From positions 1,054,001 through 1,118,000 of the forward strand of contig CBDDHT010000003.1 of the NCBI GenBank assembly GCA_965228615.1: a DNA stretch of 64,000 bases, in the 5' to 3' direction. The first letter of the stretch is position 1. Each line of letters begins with the position of its first letter. Positions 1 through 8,367 of the stretch are shown in pieces. The translations under genes and the position numbers were made by a program. The stretch is from CBDDHT01 sp965228615 (GTDB lineage: Bacteria; Pseudomonadota; Alphaproteobacteria; Rhizobiales; Methyloligellaceae). The notes beneath the pieces are model-generated. The model had not been told where the DNA came from and did no database searches. It saw only the letters and a program-made list of their open reading frames with translations.

Positions 1-769
1 CGACGACAAGCTTGTTGGCAAAGGACGACGTGATGCTCTTGAGGTTGCTTTCGACCAGATCCAGGTAGGAGCAGTCGGGTTCCTGGCTGCCGATCGTCGT
101 CCGCAGCTTGCTCATATGCGGCAAAATCAGCTCCGTAATCTGACGGAGGATCTGCCCCTCGAATTCCTGGCGCGACGTCTCCATATTGGCCAAAAGGACT
201 CTGAGCGCGGTATTGGCGTCTTTGAGCTCCCGGGTCCGACAGGCGACACGATCCTCAAGCTGTTCCAGACTATCCTGCAATTGCTGCTCGAGACGCTTGC
301 GCTCGGCAATTTCGACCAGAAGTGCCAGATCGCTTTCGATAAGCTGGCGGAACTCCTGCAACAGAGTCCGATAGCCGGTCGCTTTCTTGTTGTTGCGCTT
401 ATCGAGGACACAGATAGTGCCGAAAAGCGCGCCATCCGGCCAGGCGAGCGGATAGCCGATATAGAATGACATGCCATGATCGAGATCCTGATTGTCGTTC
501 CAATCGGGATCCGAATTGGCGTCCGGAACCAGAAGTTCATCGCAGTTCTCGAGGACGGAGAAACAATAGAGTTTGTTGTTCAAAACGAAGGACTGGCCGA
601 CTTCGTACGGATTGCCTTCGCTCTCGCTCGAGACAAAAACGGAATGGTCGGGTGGATCGGTCTTCATCACCAGACTGGCCGGTACATCCACCATGCGTGC
701 AGCGAGGTCGACCACGCGTTGCCACTTGCCGAGTATGGCGCTGGGAATATCAGGCTTACCTACGATCAC
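1..769 (-). CDS. GAF-domain sensor/LuxR-type transcriptional regulator (3' end outside window)
   Basis: The minus-strand reading frame stays open from about 787 to the left edge, so the C-terminus is missing. The N-terminal ~150 residues look like a PAS/GAF sensor fold: a central SFYIGYPLAWPDGALFGTIC stretch is typical of GAF domains. A coiled coil follows (ERKRLEQQLQ onward) and then a segment ending SYLDLVESNLKSITSSFANK. That last segment is the conserved linker that precedes a LuxR/GerE helix-turn-helix in a known family of PAS/GAF-LuxR regulators, so the DNA-binding domain is probably just beyond base 1. I prefer the GTG start at 769 because GGAG lies 7 bases upstream; an ATG at 787 is in frame but has no usable ribosome site. 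The ligand is unknown. Confidence 0.75.
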   Translation of the reverse strand, partial: MIVGKPDIPSAILGKWQRVVDLAARMVDVPASLVMKTDPPDHSVFVSSESEGNPYEVGQSFVLNNKLYCFSVLENCDELLVPDANSDPDWNDNQDLDHGMSFYIGYPLAWPDGALFGTICVLDKRNNKKATGYRTLLQEFRQLIESDLALLVEIAERKRLEQQLQDSLEQLEDRVACRTRELKDANTALRVLLANMETSRQEFEGQILRQITELILPHMSKLRTTIGSQEPDCSYLDLVESNLKSITSSFANKLVV

Positions 770-841
770 ACCAGCACTCCATCCCATCCTTTGACAATCA
801 TAGGGCCGAGACCCGTGTGATGGCAAAGCTGCCTTGATCCA

Positions 842-1114
842 TCACGCATCGTGCTGACGGCGCCGGCGCTGCGCACGGATTTCCGCAATGGGCTTGTCGT
901 GTAGCTGGGGCTTCGTCTGAATCCGACGTGAGCCGCAGGCGGTGCATTTCAGTCGTTTTCCGACGTCAGGAACCGCACAGGTCGTGGGTAATGGCAGCTT
1001 TGCGGGTACCAAGTCACGCTCCCGGAAACAGTCGAGACAATAAGCCCAGACGGTACGATCTGCGCGTGCAAGGTCGCCAAGCGTTACGGCACGGGTGTCG
1101 GGTTGCCTCGTCAA
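842..1114 (-). CDS. Small zinc-ribbon protein
   Basis: A protein of about 90 residues with two CxxC knuckles, YCLDCF near residue 27 and KCTACG near residue 58. They flank a basic middle and a very basic C-terminus, the pattern of a small zinc ribbon. No ATG is available. TTG at 1114 has a GGAG 8 bases upstream; TTG at 1120 is the alternative. It lies 53 bases beyond the start of the GAF/LuxR gene on the same strand. The exact role is unknown; nucleic-acid or protein binding is the usual role of such folds. Its reading frame is free of stops and the Cys spacing is hard to explain by chance. Confidence 0.6.
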   Translation of the reverse strand: MTRQPDTRAVTLGDLARADRTVWAYCLDCFRERDLVPAKLPLPTTCAVPDVGKRLKCTACGSRRIQTKPQLHDKPIAEIRAQRRRRQHDA

Positions 1115-1181
1115 TGCCAAGCTCCACCCCCACCGTGCCGGAGGTCGCGTCTATAGCATAGCTTCGACGATGCGCCAGAAA

Positions 1182-1886
1182 CTAAGGCGTGGACTCAGCG
1201 TCGATACCCGTCTTCGCCGCATCTTTTTCGTTATCGCCTGGCTGATCAGCGGCAATGTCCGCCTTGAGCGACGCAATGGCATCCTCCTTTGCCTGCAACT
1301 GCGACTTCAATTCGGCAATCTCGGCCTCGTAGACATCGATCGACCCGGTTTGCGCGGTATCAGCGCCCTGCGCCGTGCCTTCGTCCTGGCCGGCGTCATC
1401 ATCTTCATCCGTCTTCAGCCGGGATTCGAGCCTTGCGAGTTTTGCCATGATATCTTCTGTCGTAGAATCGCTGTGGCTGCGCGCACGTGCAACGACCGTG
1501 TCGAATTCCTCCAATTGCGCGTCCCGAGTCTCGAGTTCGGCCGTCAATTCCTCAATTCTCAGTTCCAATCGCGCGATTTCGACGCCCTTTGCAGCGGCAT
1601 CTGCCTGGACGCTCTCCAAAACCTGACGGCCCGCGTCCACATCGGTGTTGAGGCTCTCCATGCGTTCCTTGTTGATCTTGTCTTCGTCATTCATCCGATT
1701 GAGGCGGTGTTTGGTCCCCTCATGGGCGCTGAGTTCGCGCTCGAGCGCCCGTTGAATTCGCCGGTTCGTTTCAGACAGGCGCACTTCCTGCTCAGCCAGA
1801 CGCGCGCGCGTCCGCGCCTCGAAGAACAGCCATGCACCGATGACACCGACCGCCAGACCGATGAACAACCACAAGAATTCCATCAT
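1182..1886 (-). CDS. Membrane-anchored coiled-coil protein
   Basis: The 234-residue product starts with a single transmembrane helix (residues about 4-21, LWLFIGLAVGVIGAWLFF). A long charged heptad-rich coiled coil follows to about residue 160, then an acidic Asp/Glu/Ala-rich linker and a short second coiled segment. N-terminal anchoring plus coiled coil resembles the start of RmuC-type or envelope scaffold proteins, but no nuclease domain follows. The start is one of two adjacent ATGs (1886 or 1883). It lies on the same strand as the zinc-ribbon gene, 62 bases away. Function unknown; a structural or scaffolding role in the envelope is inference only. Confidence 0.6.
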   Translation of the reverse strand: MMEFLWLFIGLAVGVIGAWLFFEARTRARLAEQEVRLSETNRRIQRALERELSAHEGTKHRLNRMNDEDKINKERMESLNTDVDAGRQVLESVQADAAAKGVEIARLELRIEELTAELETRDAQLEEFDTVVARARSHSDSTTEDIMAKLARLESRLKTDEDDDAGQDEGTAQGADTAQTGSIDVYEAEIAELKSQLQAKEDAIASLKADIAADQPGDNEKDAAKTGIDAESTP

Positions 1887-2079
1887 TTTTTAAGCCACAT
1901 GGGTTCCATCACCATCTCCGCGCCAGTTCGCGGCACTTTACCTCCCCCCAGGCTAGCCGTCTGTTTTGCGCACGACCAGATCAACCTGATCTCGCCGACC
2001 CATCCACTGGCGGCCTTGTTCCCCGGGGCCAATCACGGACGAGTTGTTTGGACCCGAAACGATCCGTAGGCTCGGGCCC

Positions 2080-2733
2080 ATGTGTAACCTTTACAGCATG
2101 ACGAAATCCCAGGAAGCCGTGCGGCGCTTGTTCAAAGTCGACCATCAGCACGATCACTTGGGCAATTTGCCGGCCATGGCGAGTATTTTTCCAGCCTTTG
2201 AAGCTCCGGTCGTGCGCATCGGCGCGCATGACGATCGCTCGCTGGAGATGCTCTCATGGGGATTTGTGCTGCCCCAGAAAGGCAAGGTGGCCAAACGCAT
2301 CACCAATGCACGTGACGACAAGGTCCGGGAGAGCCGTTTCTGGCGCAGCTCGTTCGAGGCGCGGCGCTGCCTCGTGCCTGTTACGTCCTTTTCCGAGCCG
2401 AAAGGCCGCAAACCGGCGGTCTGGCATTGGTTTGCACTCTCCCCCGACCGTCCGCTTTTTGCATTCGCCGGTCTTTGGCGTTCGTTCCGCGGCCGCCTGA
2501 AGCCGGATGCGGAACCGGTGGATATCGACACCTATGCCTTCCTCACGACGCGCCCGAACGATGTGGTGAAACCGATCCATCCGAACCGGATGCCGGTTAT
2601 GCTTGTTGGTGAGGATGCTCAGGACACCTGGTTGCATGGCTCAGCCGACGAGGCCTTCGCTCTTGCGCAGCCCTACCCTTCCGATGCCATGTCGATTGTC
2701 CATAAGGGCGAGACCAAAGATGCGGGTGGGTGA
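2080..2733 (+). CDS. SRAP-family (YedK/HMCES-like) abasic-site crosslinking protein
   Basis: SRAP proteins bind abasic sites in single-stranded DNA through a thiazolidine link to the cysteine exposed after removal of Met1. The start must be ATG 2080 because it gives the invariant MCNLY beginning with Cys2; the open frame extends 36 bases further upstream but that would bury the catalytic Cys. Other expected active-site residues are present: Asn76 in ITNARDD, Glu106 in SFSEPK, and His167 in the HPNRMPVML block. Length is 217 residues, normal for the family. It stands alone between divergent and convergent neighbours. Some motifs (SFSEPK instead of the common GFYEWK) are variant, so it belongs to a side branch of the family. 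Confidence 0.9.
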   Translation: MCNLYSMTKSQEAVRRLFKVDHQHDHLGNLPAMASIFPAFEAPVVRIGAHDDRSLEMLSWGFVLPQKGKVAKRITNARDDKVRESRFWRSSFEARRCLVPVTSFSEPKGRKPAVWHWFALSPDRPLFAFAGLWRSFRGRLKPDAEPVDIDTYAFLTTRPNDVVKPIHPNRMPVMLVGEDAQDTWLHGSADEAFALAQPYPSDAMSIVHKGETKDAGG

Positions 2734-2799
2734 AATTGCAACGCATCAAAGGAAACGCGATGCCTGCTTCCGGCAAACGCCAGGAAGGGCCGCAAGTGT

Positions 2800-3186
2800 T
2801 TACGACGCCTCAACCGGCCCGCCGGCTTTCCGCCAAGCAGCAATGCCGCCGGCGACATGGCAGACATTCTCCAGCCCCATATCCTTGAGTGTCTTGGCGC
2901 CAAATGTCGAGCGCCCTCCCGATGCGCAGAACAGGATAAGCGGCTTGCCGCTCGACAGGGCCTCGTTGTGCATGGGCGACTCGGGATCGGCGATAAACTC
3001 GAGAAATGCCCGTGGCGCATGAACGGATCCCGGGATCGATCCCTCTTTGGCGCGCTCGTCAGACTCACGAATATCCACGAATATGGCTTCCGGATCAGCG
3101 AACCGCTCCAGCGCATCGTCGACCGAGATCGTCTCGATCACGGCATTGGCCTCCGCCAACATCTCTTTGAACCCATGCTTTATCAC
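2800..3186 (-). CDS. Rhodanese-like sulfurtransferase
   Basis: A single-domain rhodanese of 128 residues, a fold that carries sulfur on a cysteine persulfide. The active-site loop CASGGRS follows LILFCA, and the characteristic VDIRESDE (start of the domain) and HVAGGIAAWRKAG (end) are present. I start it at GTG 3186 because GAGGAGG lies 7 bases upstream; the frame runs open to 3360 but the extra residues have no rhodanese character. It lies downstream of the EamA transporter on the same strand with a 133-base gap. A role in cytoplasmic sulfur handling is plausible given the nearby sulfonate genes, but that link is only proximity. Confidence 0.88.
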   Translation of the reverse strand: MIKHGFKEMLAEANAVIETISVDDALERFADPEAIFVDIRESDERAKEGSIPGSVHAPRAFLEFIADPESPMHNEALSSGKPLILFCASGGRSTFGAKTLKDMGLENVCHVAGGIAAWRKAGGPVEAS

Positions 3187-3319
3187 GGCGTAGCCTCCTC
3201 GTTTCCAGACTGGCCGGTGAACAAACCGCCACTTTGCGCCTAAGTCAAACTTTGATCGGGATTGGGGAATGCGGCTAATTGGCTGCGATCCCTGTAAAAA
3301 TCTCACAGGTCCCAACGGA

Positions 3320-4228
3320 CTAGGTTTTTCCTGCGTTCTGCCACACCTGCATTGGGGCAAGGATCATGCCGAGGATCACCAGAAGTGCGCCGAACCACTG
3401 TGTCTGGGTCAACCATTCATCCAAAAAGATTGACGACAATATCAAACCGATGACAGGTACGATCGGTGTCATCAGCGAGAGCAGACCCGGCCCAAGCGCC
3501 TGGGCCGCATACGCGAACAGCGCGATTCCGACAGCACTGTGCAAAACACCCTGATAGAGCGCCTGATAAACCACATACGCCAGTGGCGGGATGTGAAGTT
3601 GTGGCGTCATTGCAAGCACATAGGCAGGTAGGAAGACGAGCGAAAGACAGGCAATCGCGGCAGCCGCTACGAGCGGGTCGATACTCCAACGACGGAGCAG
3701 AACCGCCAGAACGCCCCATGCAGCCCCGCTGATCGCAAACAGGATGCTCCCGAACCAGATCGTGCCGCCGGACCCGCCAAAACTGCCCGAGCCAACCAAA
3801 AGAAGCCCGATCGCCGAGCAGCCGAATGCCAGGGCTCGGCCCGCGGACCAATCCTCCCCGAGCCAAAGCGCGGCGAGGACGACGCCGGTCAGCATTGTCA
3901 GGCCCGGATTGATGATCACGACATAGGAAGCAGGTGCGAAGGTCAGCCCCTCGATCACCAGAATATAGTAGGGAGCACCACCGAGAGCCGCGAGAACCGC
4001 GCCCCGGCGCCATCCGATCCCGGCAAGATTCGAGAAGCCTCTGCGCCAAAGAAAAGGCAGAAAGACCAGACCGGCCAAGCCGAAACGCAAGGCTGTCATG
4101 TCATAGGGTGTCAGCCCGTGCAGGACACCATGCCTGGAGAACACAAACTGTCCAGCAAAAATCGTGAAAGCGGCCAAGGCCGAGAAGACTGCGAGCAGAG
4201 CACCGGCCCGAGACAGTTTACGATCCAT
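3320..4228 (-). CDS. EamA/DMT-superfamily transporter
   Basis: 302 residues with about ten hydrophobic segments arranged as two EamA repeats, the drug/metabolite transporter architecture (10 TM). Small residues and Pro/Gly in the helices and the short N-terminus before TM1 fit the family. DMT proteins usually export amino acids, nucleobases or other small metabolites across the inner membrane; the substrate cannot be read from the sequence. It lies 54 bases downstream of the GMC oxidoreductase gene on the same strand, so co-transcription is possible. In that case it might move a sulfonate or a pathway by-product, but this is inference from neighbourhood. Confidence 0.85.
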   Translation of the reverse strand: MDRKLSRAGALLAVFSALAAFTIFAGQFVFSRHGVLHGLTPYDMTALRFGLAGLVFLPFLWRRGFSNLAGIGWRRGAVLAALGGAPYYILVIEGLTFAPASYVVIINPGLTMLTGVVLAALWLGEDWSAGRALAFGCSAIGLLLVGSGSFGGSGGTIWFGSILFAISGAAWGVLAVLLRRWSIDPLVAAAAIACLSLVFLPAYVLAMTPQLHIPPLAYVVYQALYQGVLHSAVGIALFAYAAQALGPGLLSLMTPIVPVIGLILSSIFLDEWLTQTQWFGALLVILGMILAPMQVWQNAGKT

Positions 4229-4282
4229 CAGGTGATCATAGCATCGCTGCTCGCCGGGTCCGCGCGTCTCTGCCGTAGTTGC

Positions 4283-5902
4283 CTAACGCGCGTCTTCCAG
4301 AATCATGTCGCTCGCCTTTTCACCGATCATGATCGTCGGGGCATTGGTGTTTCCCGAAACGATGGTCGGCATGATCGAGGCATCCGCAACCCTCAGACGC
4401 TTGATGCCGTGGACGCGGAGCCGCTCGTCGACAACTGCCGCTTCGTCGCGCCCCATCTTGCAGGTGCTGGTCGGGTGATAAATGGTTTGCGAGATGTTTC
4501 GCGCCATCTCCAGCATATCCTCATCGCTCTGCGTTTTTGAGCCGGGCACCTTTTCTTCGACGATGAAAGGCGACATTGCCTTGGTCTCGGTCAGCGCTCG
4601 CGAGACGCGCATGCCGGCAATCGCCGTTTCCTGATCGATCGGATCCGACAGATAGTTCGGATGGATTTCCGGATAGACATCCGGGTCGGGTGACGTGATG
4701 TCGATATGCCCCCGGCTTTCGGGCCGTAGTTGGCATACGGACATGGTGATGCCTGAGAAGGGATGCATTTCGACGCCCGGCTTGTCGGCGCTCAACGGCT
4801 GGAAATGAAACTGAATGTCCGGCGTTTCGAGCTCCGGTTTGGTCTTACAGAAAATGCAGACCTGGCTTGCCCCCATTGCCATGGCACCGCGACGCGCTAA
4901 AATGTACTGCATTCCGATAACCGTTCGCCTGAATACATTGTTTATCTCGTCATTCAATGTCGGGACATTGACTTCATAGATCATGCGGATCTGAAGATGA
5001 TCCTGCAGATTGCGCCCGACACCGGACAACTCGTTGCGAACCGGCAGATTGACGTTCCGAAGGATCTGCCCCGGCCCAATTCCCGACAATTGCAGGATTT
5101 GCGGCGAGCCGATTGCTCCGGCAGACAGGATCACTTCGCCGCCGGGCTTCAGAGTTGCGTGGTGCGGCTGGCCCTTGATGTGAAAGTTGATTCCTTTCAC
5201 CTCGTCGCTTTCGGCCGTATCGAACAACAAGCCGGTCACGTGAGCGTGAGTCACGATTTCCAGACTGTCCCGCCCTCGTGCCGGGTTGATGTAGCCGACA
5301 GCAGTCGAGCAGCGTCGGCCCTTGCGCGCGGTGAGCTGAAAATATCCCGCCCCTTCCTGGGTGGCGCCATTGCTGTCGTCATTGCGCGGGATGCCGATCT
5401 CCTCGGCCGCTTCGATCAGCGCGTTGCACACATCCCGGTGCACTCGCATATTCGATACCGACATCGGGCCGCCCGAGCCGTGGAATTCATCGGCGCCATT
5501 CTCCTGGTCTTCCGAGCGTTTGAAATAGGGAAGCACATCCTCCCACGACCAGCCGGCATTGCCGAGCTGGCGCCAGTGATCGTAGTCCTGATGCTGACCG
5601 CGGACATAAAGCAGGCCATTAATCGAGCTCGATCCGCCCAATGTCTTGCCGCGTGGCCAATCGATACTGCGCCCGTTCAAGCCGGGATCGGGCTGCGTCT
5701 TGTAGCACCAGTCGGTATTCGGATTGTGCAGCGTCTTGAAGTATCCCACGGGAACGTGGATCCAGGGATTGAGATCGCGCCCACCGGCTTCCAGCAATAA
5801 GACGCGATACTTGCCGCCATCGCTCAAACGGTTGGCCAGCACGCACCCCGCCGAACCTGCTCCTGCAACAATATAATCGAAAACACCAACCGATTGTGTC
5901 AC
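4283..5902 (-). CDS. iseJ: GMC-family flavin dehydrogenase, candidate isethionate dehydrogenase (IseJ-like)
   Basis: 539 residues with the glucose-methanol-choline oxidoreductase layout: N-terminal FAD-binding GAGSAGCVLANRL, signature GKTLGGSSSINGLLYVRG, second signature GAIGSPQILQLSGIGP, catalytic-region HPTSTCKMG and a C-terminal SGNTNAPTIMIGEKA. Choline-dehydrogenase-like members oxidise primary alcohols to aldehydes. The isethionate dehydrogenase IseJ of Cupriavidus is of this type and is genetically linked to an IclR-type regulator. Here an IclR gene is divergent at 6441 and sulfoacetaldehyde acetyltransferase is 10 kb away, which makes isethionate to sulfoacetaldehyde the best guess. 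The family is broad, so another alcohol substrate is possible. The divergent 538-base promoter region carries two strong palindromes. Confidence 0.72.
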   Translation of the reverse strand: MTQSVGVFDYIVAGAGSAGCVLANRLSDGGKYRVLLLEAGGRDLNPWIHVPVGYFKTLHNPNTDWCYKTQPDPGLNGRSIDWPRGKTLGGSSSINGLLYVRGQHQDYDHWRQLGNAGWSWEDVLPYFKRSEDQENGADEFHGSGGPMSVSNMRVHRDVCNALIEAAEEIGIPRNDDSNGATQEGAGYFQLTARKGRRCSTAVGYINPARGRDSLEIVTHAHVTGLLFDTAESDEVKGINFHIKGQPHHATLKPGGEVILSAGAIGSPQILQLSGIGPGQILRNVNLPVRNELSGVGRNLQDHLQIRMIYEVNVPTLNDEINNVFRRTVIGMQYILARRGAMAMGASQVCIFCKTKPELETPDIQFHFQPLSADKPGVEMHPFSGITMSVCQLRPESRGHIDITSPDPDVYPEIHPNYLSDPIDQETAIAGMRVSRALTETKAMSPFIVEEKVPGSKTQSDEDMLEMARNISQTIYHPTSTCKMGRDEAAVVDERLRVHGIKRLRVADASIMPTIVSGNTNAPTIMIGEKASDMILEDAR

Positions 5903-6139
5903 GGCACCGAACCTCCGACTGACGATGGTTCCTCTGTCGCCCGATCACTTCCCAGCGACAATCGAGGATAAAAGATAGCAAGTCCAACCTTCGGATGCTG
6001 TCACTCGAAGCACAATGTTCTGCGCCCCAAACTTCACTCGACAATGTCGTATTTCCGACCAAAGCGACCGCACCCGATGCATGAAAAACACCGGATCCGG
6101 CTACTTGCGCGTCTCCAGTTCAAGCAAGCATCCGACTAT

Positions 6140-6151
6140 TGCAACGTTGCA
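6140..6151. promoter_or_regulatory. 12-bp perfect palindrome, candidate operator
   Basis: TGCAACGTTGCA is a perfect palindrome, embedded in a wider imperfect one (ATTGcaacgttgcACAAT). It lies 17 bases from the next inverted repeat in the divergent promoter. IclR regulators usually bind such paired palindromes next to their own gene. Confidence 0.45.
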
Positions 6152-6167
6152 CAATCAAGCTGGAAAT

Positions 6168-6200
6168 TGCAATAATGAAAAAAATAATATCATTATTGCA
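6168..6200. promoter_or_regulatory. 11-bp inverted repeat, candidate IclR operator
   Basis: TGCAATAATGA and TCATTATTGCA form perfect 11-bp arms separated by 11 bases of A/T-rich sequence. The spacing and position in the divergent promoter suggest a regulator binding site for the adjacent IclR protein. It could also form a stem-loop, but it has no U-tract for termination. Confidence 0.5.
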
Positions 6201-6440
6201 CGCAAGGTTTCCCCGGGGAGGAGATATCAATCGTTCGCTGACAGGCTCGAAACCGCGTCTCTACGAGACAAGCTTTTCAGTTTGGAACGCATCAAGCAAG
6301 CATCGGAAATGACCAGATCGGCTGCAACAATTTACTACGAGTGGCGTGCCGTTAGATTCCTACGGCACTCGGGTTTCCAGGCGTTGACGTTTTCGTCGCG
6401 TCTCGATCAGCACCCCTGTTTTCAAGGAGCGACCTAGCGC

Positions 6441-7286
6441 ATGGCAAAAGCACCGGCAATCAGAGACAAAGGCACGTCTTTCCTACGCGTGTTTCAGATT
6501 CTGGAAGCCGTTATAAACGCCAGTGGTCCGCAGACCTCCAGCCAGATCAGTGAGATCGTGGGACTCCCGAACCCGACCACCCATCGTCTGTGCCGCATGC
6601 TCGTGGAGCAGCGCCTGTTACAATACGAACTCGATGGCAAACGTCTGATGAGCGGCCCGCGTCTGTTCGAGTTTGCCGGACAGATCATGTCCGGATCGAA
6701 TTTGGACCTTGAGCGCCGCGCCATTCTGGAGGCACTGGTGAATGAAGTGGGTGAGACCTGCAATATCTCCATCCCAGATGGCACACGGATGATCTATGCG
6801 GAGCGTGTGGAATCGCATTGGCCGCTACGCATGCAGCTCCCTGCGGGAACGCAGGTGCCGCTTCACTGCACCGCCAGCGGCAAACTGTTTCTCAGCCAGC
6901 TTGAGCCGAGCGCGCTCGATACGGTCCTGGAGCGACTTGATCTAGGCAAACTCGCCACGAAGACAATCGTCGACAAAGCGAAACTCAAGCATGATCTGAG
7001 GCGAACGCGCGAGCGCGGCTATGCGCAAGACAATGAGGAGTTCATTGAAGGGCTGGTCGCAGTCGCCGTGCCCATTCATGGACCGCGTGGACGCTTTTGT
7101 GCTGGGCTTGCCCTTCATGCACCGAAATTCAGGATGACGATCCGGGCCGCGGTCGGAAAACTCCCGCTTCTGCGAGAGGCTGCACAACGCATCGAGCACC
7201 TCATGCGGGTTTCAACCACACCCCAAGATTTCGTCAATGGGCCGGGTCAGCCGATCGATTTTTTTGAAAACGAACTGGGGCAGTAG
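6441..7286 (+). CDS. IclR-family transcriptional regulator (candidate isethionate regulator)
   Basis: 281 residues: an N-terminal winged helix-turn-helix (FLRVFQILEAVINASGPQTS, then ISEIVGLPNPTTHRLCRML) and a C-terminal IclR effector domain with LHCTASGKLFLSQL and the GYAQDNEEFIEGLVAVAVP block. IclR regulators bind small acids or alcohols through the C-terminal domain and usually control the adjacent divergent operon. The neighbour is the GMC dehydrogenase, the same arrangement reported for iseR and iseJ. Start ATG 6441 has AAGGAG 12 bases upstream, a rather long spacing. It converges with a second IclR gene whose end is only 29 bases away; the two are not close copies. Confidence 0.85.
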   Translation: MAKAPAIRDKGTSFLRVFQILEAVINASGPQTSSQISEIVGLPNPTTHRLCRMLVEQRLLQYELDGKRLMSGPRLFEFAGQIMSGSNLDLERRAILEALVNEVGETCNISIPDGTRMIYAERVESHWPLRMQLPAGTQVPLHCTASGKLFLSQLEPSALDTVLERLDLGKLATKTIVDKAKLKHDLRRTRERGYAQDNEEFIEGLVAVAVPIHGPRGRFCAGLALHAPKFRMTIRAAVGKLPLLREAAQRIEHLMRVSTTPQDFVNGPGQPIDFFENELGQ

Positions 7287-7315
7287 AACGTGTCTTGGAC
7301 GGCGACCGAAATTTC

Positions 7316-8092
7316 CTAAGCGAGCGCCCAACTCTGCGCGATCTTGCTGGCTACCTCCGTGGCGCGTTCGACATAGGTCAGCGCTTTCTCCTCATTCATT
7401 CTTGTCGACGGCGCATGGATGGCCAAACCTGCAATAGCCTTGTTTTCACGATCCCTGATGGCAACCGCTATAGCCGTCAGACCAAACACATATTCCTCGT
7501 TGTTGAATGAATAACCCTGAGATCTGATCGCAGCGAATTCGTCCTCCAAGGCCTCCGGTTCCGTCAGCGTGTTTTCCGTAAATTGCTGCAACGATGTCGC
7601 TCTCAGAATCCGCGTGCGGACGTTCTTGTGCTGTTCAGCGACCAGGAGTTTACCGATCGCGGTACAGTGGATCGGCACGCGGCTCCCAATCTCCAGGTCG
7701 AGGCGCAAAGGAGAAATGCCCTCGACACGCTCGATATAGACGATCTCATCCTGATCGAGCACGCCCACATTGCACGTCTCCTCGGTCAACTCGAGTAGCT
7801 CATGAAGATGGGCACGGACGGGCGGGCGCCTGTTGCGACTAACCAGTGCCGTTGCGGATAGCCGCGTCATCTCAGGTCCGATTTCGTATCGGTCCTTCTG
7901 CGGTGCCCGGATTATCAGGCCAGCCTCGGTTAGCTGCTGTAAGACGCGATGGATTGTCTGTCGCGGAAGGTCGATTTCTTCCGCCAGCTCGGCCAGGCCG
8001 ATCGCTCGCTCGCTTTCCGCAAGCTTCGACAGCACGAGTATCGCTTTCTCGAGGGCCGATGTTCGTAGTTGGTCCGTCTGCTGAATTGCCAT
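7316..8092 (-). CDS. IclR-family transcriptional regulator of the tricarboxylate-type transporter operon
   Basis: About 258 residues from ATG 8092; the frame continues to 8239 but the extra N-terminus is not typical. The helix-turn-helix covers residues about 12-70 (ALEKAILVLSKLAESERAIG, then PRQTIHRVLQQL). The effector domain contains PIHCTAIGKLLVAE and the GYSFNNEEYVFGLTAIAVAI block diagnostic of IclR. It is divergent from the periplasmic binding protein at 8368, so it probably controls the transporter, dehydrogenase and CoA-transferase transcription unit. The intergenic region holds a 15-bp palindrome. The ligand is presumably a sulfonate or its CoA-derived metabolite; that is inference. 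Confidence 0.85.
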   Translation of the reverse strand: MAIQQTDQLRTSALEKAILVLSKLAESERAIGLAELAEEIDLPRQTIHRVLQQLTEAGLIIRAPQKDRYEIGPEMTRLSATALVSRNRRPPVRAHLHELLELTEETCNVGVLDQDEIVYIERVEGISPLRLDLEIGSRVPIHCTAIGKLLVAEQHKNVRTRILRATSLQQFTENTLTEPEALEDEFAAIRSQGYSFNNEEYVFGLTAIAVAIRDRENKAIAGLAIHAPSTRMNEEKALTYVERATEVASKIAQSWALA

Positions 8093-8287
8093 GATTCCCA
8101 GAGCGTTTAGTCGATTGTTGGCGTGATTCATAGTCGCAAAGATCGTGCCGGTCCAACAGCGACAGACAGACGTCGGAAACGCGCCTCTGCCATCGCCCAA
8201 AAACCCACCAGTCGCAGGACACGTATGTCGGGAATCCATCCCTCGATTCTGAATTTCTCTTGACTAACGTATAAATTAATGAAAAAT

Positions 8288-8302
8288 GGGATATTCTATC
8301 CC
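8288..8302. promoter_or_regulatory. 15-bp palindrome in the IclR/tctC divergent promoter, candidate operator
   Basis: GGGATATTCTATCCC has perfect 6-bp arms around a 3-bp centre in an AT-rich stretch, 66 bases before the binding-protein start codon. IclR-type operators are commonly palindromes of about this size. Confidence 0.5.
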
Positions 8303-8367
8303 GATAACTGTATTTTCTACAATCAATAATCGGCGACAGTCAACCTAGGAAGGAATGTGGAGAAACA

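Larger units (their letters stand above)
5903..6440. promoter_or_regulatory. Divergent promoter region between iseJ-like and IclR genes
   Basis: About 540 bases without a convincing gene. It turns AT-rich in its middle (6120-6210), where two palindromes occur (annotated separately). It must contain the promoters for the leftward GMC dehydrogenase and the rightward IclR regulator. Open frames that cross it have no recognisable protein features. Confidence 0.6.

Noticed and set aside
6015..6437. 140-codon frame between the GMC and IclR genes
   Set aside because: No ribosome site, no motif, crosses the AT-rich operator region.
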